A stretch of 38,862 bases of DNA. It comes from Gnetum montanum. Lineage: Eukaryota > Streptophyta > Gnetopsida > Gnetales > Gnetaceae. Below the pieces are notes generated by a model. That model was not told the origin of the DNA, made no database searches, and was given only the letters and a program-made list of their open reading frames with translations. Below are positions 19,400 through 30,068 of this stretch, piece by piece. Positions within the stretch are counted from its first letter, which is position 1. Each line of letters begins with the position of its first letter. A program made the position numbers and the translations under genes. The DNA is taken from contig MNCI01030296.1 of assembly GCA_015680685.1 (NCBI GenBank), positions 393,911 to 432,772 of the forward strand, in the 5' to 3' direction.

Positions 19400-20560
19400 G
19401 CCAACTCTTACTTAAGGTTTTCAAACACTTCTTGGCATTGAGCTATCCAATCATAGTGAAATCCTTTCTTAAGCAAGTGTTTCATGGATTGTAACTTATC
19501 TATAAGCCTAGTGATAAACCTACAAATAAATTGTAATCTACCTTGTAATTCCTAACACTCCTTAAGGTTAGTAGGTGCTACCAAGTTGGATATGGCCTTG
19601 ACCTTATTAAGATCGACATGTATTTCTACTTCAAAGACTACAAAGCCAAGCATCTTACTAGTTTTGACACCAAAGACATACTTCTTGGGACTAAGCCTAA
19701 GCTCATACTTAAGGCATTGTTTAAGCACAACATCTAAGCTATGTCTATGATCAATTTCCACTTTAGACATAATAGTTATATCATCCATGTAATCATTGAG
19801 CAAACCTAGCATGTAATCACTAAAGATATACCTCATGGCTCCCTAGTAGGTTGCTCTTACATTCTTAAGGCCAAATGACATCATTGTATAGCAAAAGGTA
19901 CCCCAAGGTATCATGAAGGTCATATTAAGTTAATGCTCTGGGTTCATCCTAATCTGGTTGTATCCCAAGAACCCATCCATGATGGATAACAAGGCATGCC
20001 TAGCTATAGTATTGATAAGTTGGTTAATACTATGCAAAGGGAAATCATCCTTAATAGTTGCCTTATTTAGGTCTCAAAAATCAATGCAAATGCAAATACT
20101 CCCATTTTTCTTAAGGACAACCACTATGTTAAACACCCATTCAACGTAATTAATTGCTCTAATGAAACCAACTTGGAATAGCTTTGTGATTTCATTATGA
20201 ACTACCAAGGCCAAATCATGTCTAATCTTGCAAACCTTTTGCTTACCTGGTCTAATGCTAGGATTAAGTATGATGTTTTATTGTACTAGGCATGGGTCAA
20301 GACCTGGCATATTTTCATATGACTAGGAAAAGGCCTTAGTGTTGTCTTGTAGGACCTTGGTGATATCTTGAGCCTATTGAGGTTCCAATACGGAACATAG
20401 TTTTAAGTTTTTATTCTCACCACAATGTGTCATGACAAGAACCTCAACTAAAGAATCTTTAGTAATGTCACCAACCTCTAGGTCAAGGGTCTTAACTAGG
20501 TTTTCAAGCCATTCTAGAGGTTTTTTTATTGAGGCTATGTTGTCAACAAAACTCTTAGGC
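19400..20560 (-). pseudogene. Reverse transcriptase of Tat element C, broken
   Basis: Read from right: a W-x-ENLVK-like segment (about 20490), YENMPGLDP (about 20300-20325) before RT, RHDLALVVHNEITKLFQVGF (about 20165-20225), VVVLKKNG-x-ICICIDF with a stop (about 20075-20130), DDFPLH, then the first catalytic block IMDGFLGYNQI (about 19955-19985). Next come TFMIPWGTFCYTMMSFGLKN (about 19870-19925) and the YVDD box as YMDD in NDYMDDITIMSK (about 19770-19805). KMLGFVVFEVEIHVD (about 19610-19660) and a decayed thumb region to 19400 follow. Both catalytic regions keep their aspartates but stops break the frame at least four times. Confidence 0.88.
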
Positions 20561-20650
20561 TCAAGATTTAGGCAATCAAGGTTGATACATCATTCAACCT
20601 CACCATGAGATCCACTTAGGCTCATGGGAAAATTGATCTGCTCCCAAGTA

Positions 20651-21400
20651 CTCATACTTCAATCCTACATGTCAACCATATGTACATTAAATGGCACCTA
20701 GGTAAATATGAGTAAATAATGCCAAAATGCTATAAAATTATGCAAACACATGCTATTCTAATGTCAAATACAATGTAAATAAGGTCATTCAAAGCCATAA
20801 GCAGGTGGAAAATAAGCAAACCACATAAAATATAGGCCAAAAAAGGTCAAATGAAGGTCCAAAATAGTGTAATAAGATGAATCATGAGAAATAAGACTAA
20901 AAATTATCAACATAGGCTACAATCTTGCCAGTTTTAGGCCTTGGCAGGCCATGGTGCCATTTTAATGCCTTAGCAAGCCATGGTCACATGGTGCCAAGTG
21001 ATGATCAAGAAAGGTCAAACCCCATCACCCAACATAAATCCAAGGCTAAACAAGGTTAATCAAGGCCATAATAGAGAAAATAAGGTGAATATAGGGATAC
21101 ATGATGTTATTTAGGGACCATATGATGTAACACAAGGCCAAAAAACAAGTTGAAGCACCATGAAATATGGTCAACTTAATGAGAATGGGTTGCATGTGGT
21201 AAAAATTGGCTAATACTAGTTAAATAGTGTCAGATTTTTCTAGTTTTAGGCCTTAGCAAGCCATGGCGTCAGGCTTCAGGGTTGCTATGTAAGTTTGGGC
21301 ATTAACAAAGGCTATTTGAGTGTTGTTTAGTGCAAAAAATCATGGTTTTTAGGGCACCCATGTTGGCCAGCATGCATGGGATGACCTAAAACATTATTTC
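20651..21400 (-). other. Noncoding DNA between Tat pol and Copia gag
   Basis: No coding similarity. Rich in AAGGTC/AAGGCC words. It contains three copies of GCCTT(A/G)GCA(A/G)GCCATGG at 20938-20954, 20967-20983 and 21250-21266, around an NCCATGGN palindrome, with weak similarity to 16955-17110. It could be an LTR or 5' leader remnant of the Tat element. Confidence 0.4.
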
Positions 21401-21449
21401 CAAGGCTTGTATTCCTCTCACAAATTTTTTGGAGAGAGTCTCCTCATTC

Positions 21450-23235
21450 CCCTATTCCTTCCTTTTAACTCTCAATTCTTTTTAGACCTCCTTGTTTTTT
21501 TGAATATTCCAATTCCTCCTATGATCTTGCATAAATTCTCTTCTCAGTACATTTTGGTAAGACTAAGGAGTCTTATAGTATGACCAGCTATTCATGTGAT
21601 AGAAATTTAAGTTGCATTTCCATTTCTTTTGCCCAAATTTATGACAATAATAGAATCTAACCCTCCTATTATAGTAAGAGTAATTAGAATGATCAAATCT
21701 TTCAAGATCCTTTTGACAGATGGGAGCTTCTTCTAATTGGGATGTAGTAGCTTTATTCCTTGGAATAGAATTTGGCTGAGATGGGGTTAGTGAAGGTGAT
21801 TCATCTTCTGTACAACATCCAAGTCCACTCTATTATGTGGACTTATTCCTTGTCCTAATACCATCCAAAGGGATTTTTTTTCCCTTGGCTAACCTTCCAT
21901 TTACAAGTTTGACATCTACAATTTTTACTTTAGCCTACCTATAAGACAAGGTTAGTTTTTCATTCTCAGCCCTTAGGTCTGAGAGTTCTTTAGTAAGATT
22001 AGAATTTTTTGAATTCAATAAAGAAATTTCCTGATCCTTTTTTTTAACTTTCTTATTTAATTTTGTGCAAAGATTTTGAAAAGATAATAATTCATTGCAT
22101 AACAAATCAAACCTTTCTTTCTCATTAAGTTCGTCATCTGAGGTGTTAGCATCATCATCTATGAAATCCATATAGATGAGATGTGAATTTTTTACATCAT
22201 TTTTCACCTCTTCTTTACTTTGCTCCCCATTGTTCCAACATGTGTAGAAATTAGTCTTTTTCATCTCTTCATTATTTCTATCCTTTCTCTATAGCTTGTC
22301 ATTACTAGGACATTCAGAGGCCACATGGCCTCTTCCACGAAAAACCCAACATTCTATAGAAGAAGAATCAAAATTAGAACTTGAAAAAATTTTACTTCTT
22401 TCCTTACCTCTTTGTTGATTGAAGCTCTTACTCCTTTTTGCCATGAGTCTTTGTAGCCCTCTTAAGAGAAGAGCTATCTCCTCTTTACTACTTACATCCT
22501 GCTCTAAAGGTTTCTTTTCCTTAGTAGCTGATTTTAGGGCAATGGGCTTTTTTTATATTACTTTGTCGCTTATGAGATTCATTTCATAAGCAATGAGAGA
22601 ACTTTGAAGCTCTTTAAGTTTAAGGAATAAAAAATCTCTAATTTCCTCCATTTCCATGACTTTTCATCTAAATTCTACTTTGAGAGTTCTAATCATTTTA
22701 ATTATGACTTCACTCTTGGGCAAATCTTTACATGTACCTCTAATGGCCACAGCAAGATCATCTGCTTTAGAAAGATAATCTTTTATTTTCTCTACTTCTC
22801 TCATTTTAAGCTTACTATACTCACTTTGCAAAACTAACAATTTGGATTTCTTAACAATAGATGTTCCTTCATAGGTGGCCTATACAATTTCCAAAATTTC
22901 TTTGGCCATTTTACAACCAACTATCCTATTGAATTTTGATTTATTCAAAGCACAATATAAAAAAAAAATTTTTTTTTTTGAATCAAACATGAACTTATCT
23001 TTTTATTCTTACATCCATTTATTTTGGGGCTTGATGGTCTTTGTGGCATTGTCAATGGGTAGAGTGTAGCCATCAAGAATAGACTTCAATACTTCAAACT
23101 CCATCGATTTGAAGAAGCCTTGCACCTTTCTCTACAATAGGTGAATTCAAATCCATTGAACATTTGTGGCTTTGTGTATGAAGTTCTCTCCATTATTCAC
23201 TCTTGACAATGATGTAGAAGTAATTGTTGTAGAGG
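21450..23235 (-). pseudogene. Copia-type gag with coiled coil, broken (D1)
   Basis: Gag of the UBN2 type. Right to left: an N-terminal S-T-T-I-T-S-T-S-L-S-R stretch just inside the primer site; a NVQW, VQGFFKSMEFEVL, DGYTLP segment (about 23040-23165) where such gags have the W-x-x-x-M region; then AKEILEIV and YEGTSIVKKSKLLVLQSEY (about 22835-22905), KIKDYLSKADDLAVAIRGTC (about 22735-22795). A zinc knuckle follows at about 22315-22360 with spacing C-x2-F-x4-H-x4-C, the second Cys being Phe. The frame 21935-22264 is acidic, then a Lys/Leu-rich coiled coil (about 60 residues). A second knuckle-like site with F-x2-C-x4-Q-x4-C lies near 21620-21660. Stops and frameshifts occur throughout. The closest parallel is D3 35910-36471. 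Confidence 0.78.
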
Positions 23236-23247
23236 AAAGAGTACTAG

Positions 23248-23259
23248 GCTCTGATACCA
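23248..23259 (-). promoter_or_regulatory. Primer-binding site of D1 (tRNA-Met type)
   Basis: TGGTATCAGAGC on the minus strand, a perfect copy of the sequence complementary to the 3' end of plant initiator tRNA-Met used by Copia elements. It starts three bases after the proposed LTR end. Confidence 0.92.
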
Positions 23260-23261
23260 CT

Positions 23262-24378
23262 TGAGGATAGTTGAAATTAGAAGGTGGGGGATGAATAAGT
23301 TCCACAAAATAAAAATTCTTCAACCTAAAGTTTTTCCAACTTGGGTACATCCACACTTGAAGGGTAGAATCCTTGCACACCTTTAGACTTTGTTTCTCTT
23401 AAAAGTGATTTGAAGGGAACCACACCTTGTACAAGCTCTAAGCTCTGCTTCAAAGTGATTTGTGACTATGAATCCACTTAACCTAGCTAGGCCCTGACAA
23501 GCTCAATGATGATGCCTTCTCACAAGAAGCACATCAACCCTATTAGTGAAACAAAAAGAAAAACAAAATCACAAGGAAAAACTATAACTAATTTACAGAT
23601 CCTTGACTTTGGGACATAGTAAAATAGCACTCAATCCAACAACATAGATGATACAACAATGAAGTACAATACACAAGAAAATGATATGAAAAATTAGGTA
23701 CACATGTACAATATACAATGGTTTCTTTGATAGTGATAATTCATGCATAACACTTTCCTAAGAGAATGAAGTCTTCTCATAGCCTTTAAGTTTTCAAAAT
23801 CACATTAGAATATGTGTAACAACTATCTAACAACTAGGGAAGATGTCTTCTTTAAGATTGGGACGTCTCATTGCAATAGACTTTAATTTTGGGGAGACAT
23901 CTCTTCTATAAAGGAGATGTCTTTGACGAGACATCTTCTCTTGAAAGGAGACGTCTCCTATTTTTAGAAGATGTCTTCTTTGGGATTTCTCTACTTTGGC
24001 CAAGACATCTTCTACTCCTGGGAGACATCTTCTCAATCCTTGAACTTTGCTTCCCAAAGCTTCCTTTTGTTGATAAGACTTCTTCTCAATTCTTGGATCA
24101 TCTCAATTTTTCTGAAGTTTTCTTCTTTGCCCTTAATCCCAATGGAGTCCTTGTCCAAGCTCTCTTGATTCCTTGCAGTCTTCACTTTGACATCTCTTTG
24201 TAGCTCTTATTTCTTGAGTCCTCATTCATGTTTGGAAAGTCCTTATGGTCTCTGCTTTGACATCTCTTTGTAGATGTCATCTGTTGAGCTCTCCTTCATG
24301 CCCTACAAAAGCTTCACACTACATAACATTCTTTGTTCTTCATTTTCCTTAAGGTTTTGACATACCAAAAGGTCAACA
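23262..24378 (-). repeat. 5' LTR of D1
   Basis: 1117 bp, from TGTTGACC (minus strand, at 24378) to CTCA (23262), flush with the primer-binding site. The start agrees with D3, where TGTTGATC follows a clear polypurine tract at 33330-33343. The first ~250 bp align with D3 33080-33329. It contains the 54-bp tandem repeat of AGACGTCT palindromes. I see no clear TATA box. The 104- and 76-codon frames on opposite strands here are produced by the repeat and are not genes. Confidence 0.8.
23841..24056 (-). repeat. 54-bp tandem repeat, four units, with AGACGTCT palindromes
   Basis: AGA(C/T)(G/A)TCT-type octamers start at 23841, 23861, 23895, 23915, 23929, 23949, 23969, 24003 and 24023 (the second reads GGACGTCT). 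Relative to the first these are 0, 20, 54, 74, 88, 108, 128, 162, 182: four 54-bp units, each with palindromes at offsets 0 and 20, and one extra at offset 34 in unit two. GGAGACGTCTCC at 23947-23958 is a perfect 12-bp palindrome. GACGTC is the C-box core recognised by plant bZIP factors (family knowledge). Confidence 0.88.
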
Positions 24379-24770
24379 AAATGATGAATGATGAAATTTT
24401 TGAAATGAACTAGTTGTAAAAGTTGTGAAAAAAAGCACAAGTGTATAGAAGAATTAAATGAGAGAGAAAGAGAGGAAACTTGAGAGAAATTGGTGCAACT
24501 TTCTATTGCCTTACAATCTAAAGTATTATATCACTAAATGGCCCTTATTTATGCAAAAATAATGAGGTCATACTAGGAGATATTTCAGAGATAATTTTCA
24601 CTAGAGACAACATAAAAATAACTTTAAAAATGATGGATTAGGGCCAAAAATATAGTATATTAACCCATCTATCCAAAAAATTATAAAAAATTAATAATTT
24701 CTTCTTTCTTTTATTCTTATATTCAAGTGAAGATCAAACTTTTATCTTCTTGCATGTCACACTAATGTCA
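24379..24770 (-). repeat. 3' LTR of Copia E, truncated
   Basis: Colinear with 29685-30068 with many substitutions; both begin (minus strand) TGA followed by a ...TAGT.TGACATG.AAGAAG segment. It starts right after the end of RNase H, with a purine-rich AAGATAAAAGAAGGA before it. It ends abruptly where the D1 LTR begins. Confidence 0.75.
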
Positions 24771-24784
24771 AAAATCCTTCTTTT

Positions 24785-26090
24785 ATCTTAAAAACTCCAA
24801 TGAGTTTGTTGAGGTATTCAATCCTGTATGAAAGAAGAGATATTGTTAGCACATTAGCAAGTTGATCACTTGTATCCACATGCAATGGTTTTATGTTTTC
24901 CTCTTTTACTTAGTACTTTATGAAATAGTACTTTATATCAATATGCTTTTATTTTTTATGATGCACATGCTATTTAGATAATTGGATAGTTGTTGTGTTG
25001 TCCCAAAATAATTTAATTAGAAAATCAACTTGGAAACCTAGATGGGTCATGAGATTCTTAAACAAAAGTATGTGTTCAATACACTCTATCATGACTTTGA
25101 ATTCAAATTCACAAGTTGAGAGAATAATATAAGTTTATTTTCATAACTTTCAATATGTTAGATTATCCACATGAAATACTATAGTTCTTGACATTAATTT
25201 TCTATTGTTGTGGTCTTTGCCCTAATTAGTGCGTGAGTAAGTATGGAATTGATCATTTATCTTGATATAAACAACACCATGATCCATTGTGCCTTTGACA
25301 TATTTCAAAACATGCATGAAGGCATTATGGTGGCTCTAAATTAGTTCTTACATGAATCCTAATAAATAAAAGATTGCAAACTTAAGATCTAGTCTTGTAT
25401 GGCATAAAAATATAAGGTTTCCAATTATAATTCTATATTGTATTACATTGATAATATTTGTATTATTCTTATGATTAAGTTTTAGGTTCTGAGAAATAGG
25501 AGTTTTGATGGCTTTTGCTTTGCTAATTTTATACTTTTTCCAATATGGAGTTAACATACTTTGTTTGAGGAATTTTAATCTCCTTCTAGTGCTTTTTAAC
25601 TTGTAATCTAAGAAAACATTTGAGCTCTCCTAAATCTTTTATTTCAAATTTACTTCTCATGTCATCCTTAAATTCATCTATTAACTTATTTGTAGCTGTG
25701 AAGATAAGGCCATATACATAAAGCAAAATGATGATGAAGTTCTTGTTATCATCTCTATAGTATAGGGTTGGTTTGAATATTCAAGATGAATATTCTTTTT
25801 TTAGCAAGTATTCATTGATTCTATAGAACCATGCCCTTAGAGCTTGCTTTAGTCCATACAAGGCTTTATCTAATTTGGATACTTTATCTTCTTTTTCTTT
25901 TATAACATATCCTTCAGGTTGATAGACATATAACTCCTCATTTATATTGTCATTAAGAAATGCTAAGTTTACATCCATTTGGTGGAGTTCAAAATCTTGA
26001 TAAGTAGCTATGTAGAGAATAAGTTTGATTGTTTTAAACCTTGTTACAAACACAAATATCTCCTCAGAAGTAATGTATTTCTTTTATTTA
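24785..26090 (-). pseudogene. Copia reverse transcriptase and RNase H, broken (E)
   Basis: RT frame 25781-26053 reads HQMDVNLAFLNDNINEELYV, matching the QMDVKTAFLNG-x-L-x-EE block, then QPEGYV, YGLKQALRAWF. The YVDD box is degraded to YVYG (LLYVYGLIF, about 25690-25720), losing both catalytic Asp. Next are KFEIKDLGELKCFL (about 25640-25680) and frame 25348-25557 with TPISQNLKL and YRIIIGNLIFLCHTRLDLKFA, matching the YRSLIG-x-LLYLT-x-TRPDI block. The RNase H tail keeps TSDQLANVLTISL (about 24840-24880), matching DQLADI-x-TK. Many stops. It directly precedes the 3' LTR. Confidence 0.88.
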
Positions 26091-27330
26091 GGGCCTCTAG
26101 CATAAGTCTTACTTTGTATTTGATGATTTCTTCTTTTTGATTGAATTTGGTTTTGTACAACCACTTGTAATTAATTAATCTTTTTATTTTTAAATTTTCT
26201 ACTAACTTCTAAGTATAATTTTTCATGACAACTTCATATTTGATATCTATTGCTTTTCTTCATTCTTTAATGTTTAGGTATTCTTCAACATCTTTAGGTT
26301 CTTGAGTAAGGGATAAGTATGCCATGTTAGATATAACACTAGATCTTGTTTTTCTTCTTTCAAATTTGATATCTAGCATTTGAGTTTAAGAATGATCCCT
26401 TTGTATCTAAGATTTTGAGCTATGTTAAGTGTCCAATCTTTGATTGCCTTGTTGAAATTATGCTATGCCAAATTTGTTTTCTAGGGAGACTACATCTTTT
26501 GATGAATGAAATCTATTAGATAAAAGCATCTATAAATTGAGGTCTTGAAGTCATATTTAAAAAAAATATGTACTTTCTTAATATATCATCAAGCTTTCTT
26601 GGATGTTTTTTTGATATCTTAATATAACAATGGCAGCTAAAGTTCTTCAATAAAGCTAGGGTGGGAATCTTATGATATAGAATTTTATATTGAGATTTTT
26701 CCTCCTTTTTTTTTTCTTTTTTTTTTTTTTGCTACTAATCACTTTGTTCATGATGTGTGTGGTTATGGTTATGAATATGCTCAATATTCATTTGGTATAT
26801 CTACATTTTTTAGAAGACATCTTATCATATTTTGGAGATTTCTATTTTTATTTTTAGCCATACTGTTAGATTGAATGTTGTATCCATAAGTGGTCTAATG
26901 ATATATACCTTGTTTGCTCCAAAATTCTTTGAAATTTTTATTTATGAGCTCACCTCCTCTATCTGTTATTATGGACTTAATTGGATGGATCATAATGTTT
27001 TACATAAGGTTGTAGTATTCTTGGAATCTTTTGAATTTATTATCTCTGGTTTTTAAGTTGTGTGTCCATGTGTATCTAATGTAATCATTCAGAATTACCA
27101 TGATGTAGTTGGCTCCTCCAATATACATAGCAGGCATAGGACCTACTAGAGCAAGATGAACAAGCTCAAGAGGTACTTTCTTTTTATTCATTTTATTTGT
27201 GTAAGGAGAATTTGTTTGTTTTTCTTGAATGCAAATTTCACATTTGTCTTTAAAGATGCCTTTAATGGTAAGACCAATGACCTATTTTAATTTAGTCTTT
27301 TTATAAATATTGAAGAATGAAGTATGTCCT
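26091..27330 (-). pseudogene. Copia integrase, broken (E)
   Basis: Frame 27000-27191 and its neighbours. Right to left: a GAG-preintegrase CEICIQEKQT segment (about 27215-27245), LVHLALVGPMPAM (about 27120-27160), then ILNDYIRYTWTHNLKT (about 27050-27100), where TDDYSRYTW is expected, so the catalytic Asp is Asn. IITDRGGELINKNF (about 26935-26980) keeps the second Asp. The NGVAERKN block is altered (about 26860-26880), with the catalytic Glu lost. C-terminal segments LRKYIFF and FIHQKM match the usual Copia LRVFG/F-V-G-Y region weakly. A poly-T run on the plus strand (26706-26731) adds a lysine-rich insertion in conceptual translation. Confidence 0.82.
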
Positions 27331-28806
27331 AGGAGTTTATGCAATATCTTGGTTTCATCTTCTTGATATGGTACTATTGTATGCTTAACTTTTAATTCTT
27401 CTTTAATTTTTTATGTTGCTTCTTTATTGTTTGTTTCAAACATGTTAAACTCCATGTTGATGATAGGCTATCCTTTGAGATTAAAATAATCACATTCTAG
27501 ATAGTAAATTCTATTATTAAAGGCTTTGATCCTAATGACTTCATTTGTTTAGTTTGCTTATGACACATATATCATTGATGAAATTAACATTCATACCTTT
27601 GCTAGAAATTTGATTATGGATAGATCAGAAACATAATAAACTTCAGTGATAGTGATGATCTTGTTGTTATGAATTCTAAAAATACAATCATCCATTCCTC
27701 CTATTGTTAAATAGTTACCATCTTATATTTTGATGGTTCTAAGCAATTTGGGTTTGTAGTTGACGAGATATTGCTTATAAGATGTCATGTGATTAAAATA
27801 GTTATTATCCACTGCCCTTGAGTCATTTTTACTATTCATAATGGAATTAAGAGTTATTTAGATGACTTGTTCTAATTCTTCCTTTTTGTTGAAGATTCCT
27901 TCCTATTGATTCTCTTTTGTCTTTTTCTTAAAGTTGGACAGCTTCACATCCCATCCTTTTCTAGCATGATTTAATTGTGTGGCCTCATCTTTATTAAAAT
28001 TTGCAAAATTATATCATTGTATAGTTGTTGGTGTTTCTCTAATTGTTTATCCATCTTACTCTTGGTTGTCCTCTAAAAATTTTCTTCATTATTTAGGAGG
28101 TCTTTTGTTCATTTGGTTGTGCACTTTTGATACTAAATTGGTTGAATCATCCTCTTCTGCTATATTTTCCTTTTTTATCATGTTGATTGGATAACTAGGC
28201 TTTCTCATTGGTTAGTCTTCTTTCTTTCTTTCATGATCTAAAGGATTCTAATTCATGTCATAATTTTATTGATGCTCAACATTCTTATATCTCTTAATAT
28301 AAACATGTTCTCCATAGTATTCTCAAATCTAGGATCTATGAAAAGAGTTTGAACAATTTTTCGTATCTTTTGGAGGTTAGAATATTCATAGCCATACTCA
28401 TCTATTATTCTGATACTAATGTACATTCTTAGGGAAAAGGCTTCTATGTCTTCATCAGGAAAAATTTCAAGAAAATCAAATTCTTATTCATACAATATTT
28501 GTTGCATTTATCTATTATCATGGCTTCCTTAATATTCTAATTGGAGGAAGTTCCACATGTTCTTGGCACATTGATGAAATGTAAGTTTTGATGAAATAAT
28601 ATTTAATGCATTGTTAAGGATGATAGTGACAACTAAATTGTTTTTCTTCTTTTTATTTTCATATTCTCTAATTTGAATTTTGATGAGGTTTTCAAAGTCA
28701 TGGATGGCTATAAAACCTATTTCAATGATCTTCCAATAATTATTAATCTCAAGAAGTACTTTCATGACTCTATTCCAAAGATTTTAGCCTTAAGATCCAT
28801 TAAAGA
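27331..28806 (-). pseudogene. Copia gag and protease, broken (E)
   Basis: Gag starts near 28806 with an MDLKAKIFG-like segment and continues in frame 28529-28765: NNYWKIIEIGF, then KLTFHQCAKNMWNFLQLEY, matching the W-x-x-L pattern of UBN2 gags. Next is a RMYISIRIIDEYG-like segment (about 28390-28440). A zinc-knuckle remnant GHTIKSC is near 27965-27990. The protease loop reads DSRAVDNNYFNHMTSYKQY (about 27780-27840), matching DSGA-x-x-H-x-T, with Gly changed to Arg and His to Asn. A KCEIC-like preintegrase region follows at lower coordinates. Frames are broken; no product. Confidence 0.75.
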
Positions 28807-28864
28807 TTATGGAACATTTGGGTACATCTTTTGTATGCATTTTAATTAAGAGAAATATGGTTCA

Positions 28865-28876
28865 TCTCTAATGCTA
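28865..28876 (-). promoter_or_regulatory. Decayed primer-binding site candidate of Copia E
   Basis: Minus-strand TAGCATTAGAGA lies where TGGTATCAGAGC is expected; 8 of 12 bases match and three of the four changes are transitions. It is about 60 bases before the gag start and four bases after a CA that could end the LTR. Position supports it more than sequence does. Confidence 0.45.
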
Positions 28877-28953
28877 GTTTTGTTTGAAGTTCTAGAATAA
28901 TTTTGTGTAAAAATTGATGATTTTTATTTATCACAACTTGACCGAAAGTTATG

Positions 28954-28960
28954 CTTTATA
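28954..28960 (-). promoter_or_regulatory. TATA-like box in the Copia E LTR
   Basis: TATAAAG on the minus strand, 25 bp beyond the last palindrome of the array. If it is the promoter, only about 70 bp of R-U5 remain, which is short. Confidence 0.4.
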
Positions 28961-28984
28961 ATACAATGATACATGGTATTATAA

Positions 28985-29413
28985 CATGAGTCATGCTAAT
29001 GCTAGAAATAGAGAGAATATATTTTTGAGGATTTCATCATTCATGGTAAAAGACCATGATAATACCACAAGTGGTGGTGATGATCAATTAGAAAAATTTT
29101 GACTTGTTGAAGACCATAAGTCATGATGTTAGATGACAAGTTCATCACTTATCATCAAAAATTTTCCTTATCTTGAATGTAATAACTTTGAGAAAACTAT
29201 GAATCATGCTTACAATTTTGTGTTAACCATAATGTGACCATAAGTTATGGTTGTCATCATGAGTTGACCATAATTTGTAGTTGATTGATGATGCTCAACC
29301 ATAAGTAAGTCATGAGTCATGATGTATGTAAATTAGAAAACTAAAATACCATGAATCATGACAAGCTTATGGTTTTTGAAATCTACAATACCATGATTGA
29401 ACCATGAGTCATG
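28985..29413 (-). repeat. CATGAGTCATG palindrome array in the Copia E LTR
   Basis: Eleven-mers of the form CATGA(G/A)TCATG or CATAAGTTATG start at 28985, 29115, 29198, 29239, 29311, 29350 and 29403. The best is ACCATGAGTCATGGT at 29401-29415, a 15-bp palindrome around a central base. TGAGTCA is the GCN4/Opaque2-type bZIP core (family knowledge). Spacing is irregular: 130, 83, 41, 72, 39, 53. Confidence 0.78.
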
Positions 29414-30068
29414 GTGACACTAAATTTTGTCAAAATTTGAGAATTATATGATGAAATTTGATGAAATTTATGTTCATAGACTCATCTAAAAATGCTTTAT
29501 GATCTAGAATAAAAATGTTAAATCTCATCTCAAAGAAAAAGTAGTAGAATATATCCAAACATTATGGTGACCTTTGGACTTCTAAATAGGATGACCTTGA
29601 TGAAGAAACCTACAAAAACAAATAATGAATTATTGAAATCTATATATGGAATGCTAGAGAGGTAATGAAATTTTTTATGAATGTGAAATTATGAATGATA
29701 ACATTTTTGAAATGGACTAGTTGTCAAAGTTATGAAAAAGAACACAAGTACATAGAAAAATTAAATATGAGAGAAAGAGAGGAGAATTGAGAGAAATTCA
29801 TGCAGCTTTATACTACATTGAAATCCAAAGTATTATAGCATCAAATGGCCATTTTATTTATGCAAAAATAATGGGGTCATGCTAGATGATACTAAAGAGA
29901 TAATATCCACTATAGACAACATACAAAGGACTTTTAAAAAGGATGGATTTCAGCCAAAAATTAGTACATCCATTCATTAATACAAACAATAATAACTTCT
30001 TCTTTCTTTTATTCTTCTCTTCAATTGAAGATAAAAATTTTATCTTCTTACATGTCATACTAGTATCA

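Larger units (their letters stand above)
17185..20650 (-). mobile_element. Tat-type Ty3/Gypsy element C, pol block only
   Basis: A minus-strand Gypsy pol with the order RT, RNase H, second (archaeal-type) RNase H, integrase. The doubled RNase H is a hallmark of Tat/Ogre-lineage elements (family knowledge). No gag or protease was recognised to the right of 20560, where unrelated-looking noncoding DNA and then Copia gag begin. The element therefore looks truncated, or its 5' part is decayed beyond recognition. All domains carry stops. Confidence 0.85.
21400..24378 (-). mobile_element. Copia-type element D1: 5' LTR, primer site and gag
   Basis: Minus-strand element whose 5' LTR (23262-24378), primer-binding site (23248-23259) and gag (about 21450-23235) survive. 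To the left it ends near 21400 without pol or 3' LTR. Its LTR and gag match those of D3 (32936-36471). D3 has no pol either, so the family may be non-autonomous, but here truncation is equally possible. Its LTR starts exactly where the left LTR piece of Copia E stops (24378/24379), so it may have inserted into E. Confidence 0.75.
24379..30068 (-). mobile_element. Ty1/Copia element E, decayed
   Basis: Minus-strand element with gag, protease, integrase, RT and RNase H in Copia order. Terminal direct repeats are 24379-24770 and about 29685-30068. The right copy continues to a likely full LTR of 28881-30068; the left copy is cut at 24378 by the D1 LTR. Element E itself starts inside a chromovirus integrase at 30068/30069, so it inserted into element F. 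It is much more mutated than D1. Confidence 0.85.
28881..30068 (-). repeat. 5' LTR of Copia E (proposed limits)
   Basis: The outer 380 bp pair with 24379-24770. The inner limit rests on the primer-site candidate, so the length (1188 bp) is tentative. It contains the CATGAGTCATG array and a TATAAAG box on the minus strand (28954-28960). Confidence 0.55.

Noticed and set aside
23827-24203. Overlapping 76- and 104-codon frames in the D1 LTR as genes
   Set aside because: They run through the 54-bp tandem repeat on opposite strands; 54 is divisible by three, so the repeat keeps frames open by chance.
29037-29415. CATGA-rich stretch as a CRISPR-like or satellite array
   Set aside because: Spacing is irregular, spacers are not unique targets, and the setting is a plant LTR; it is better read as promoter motifs.
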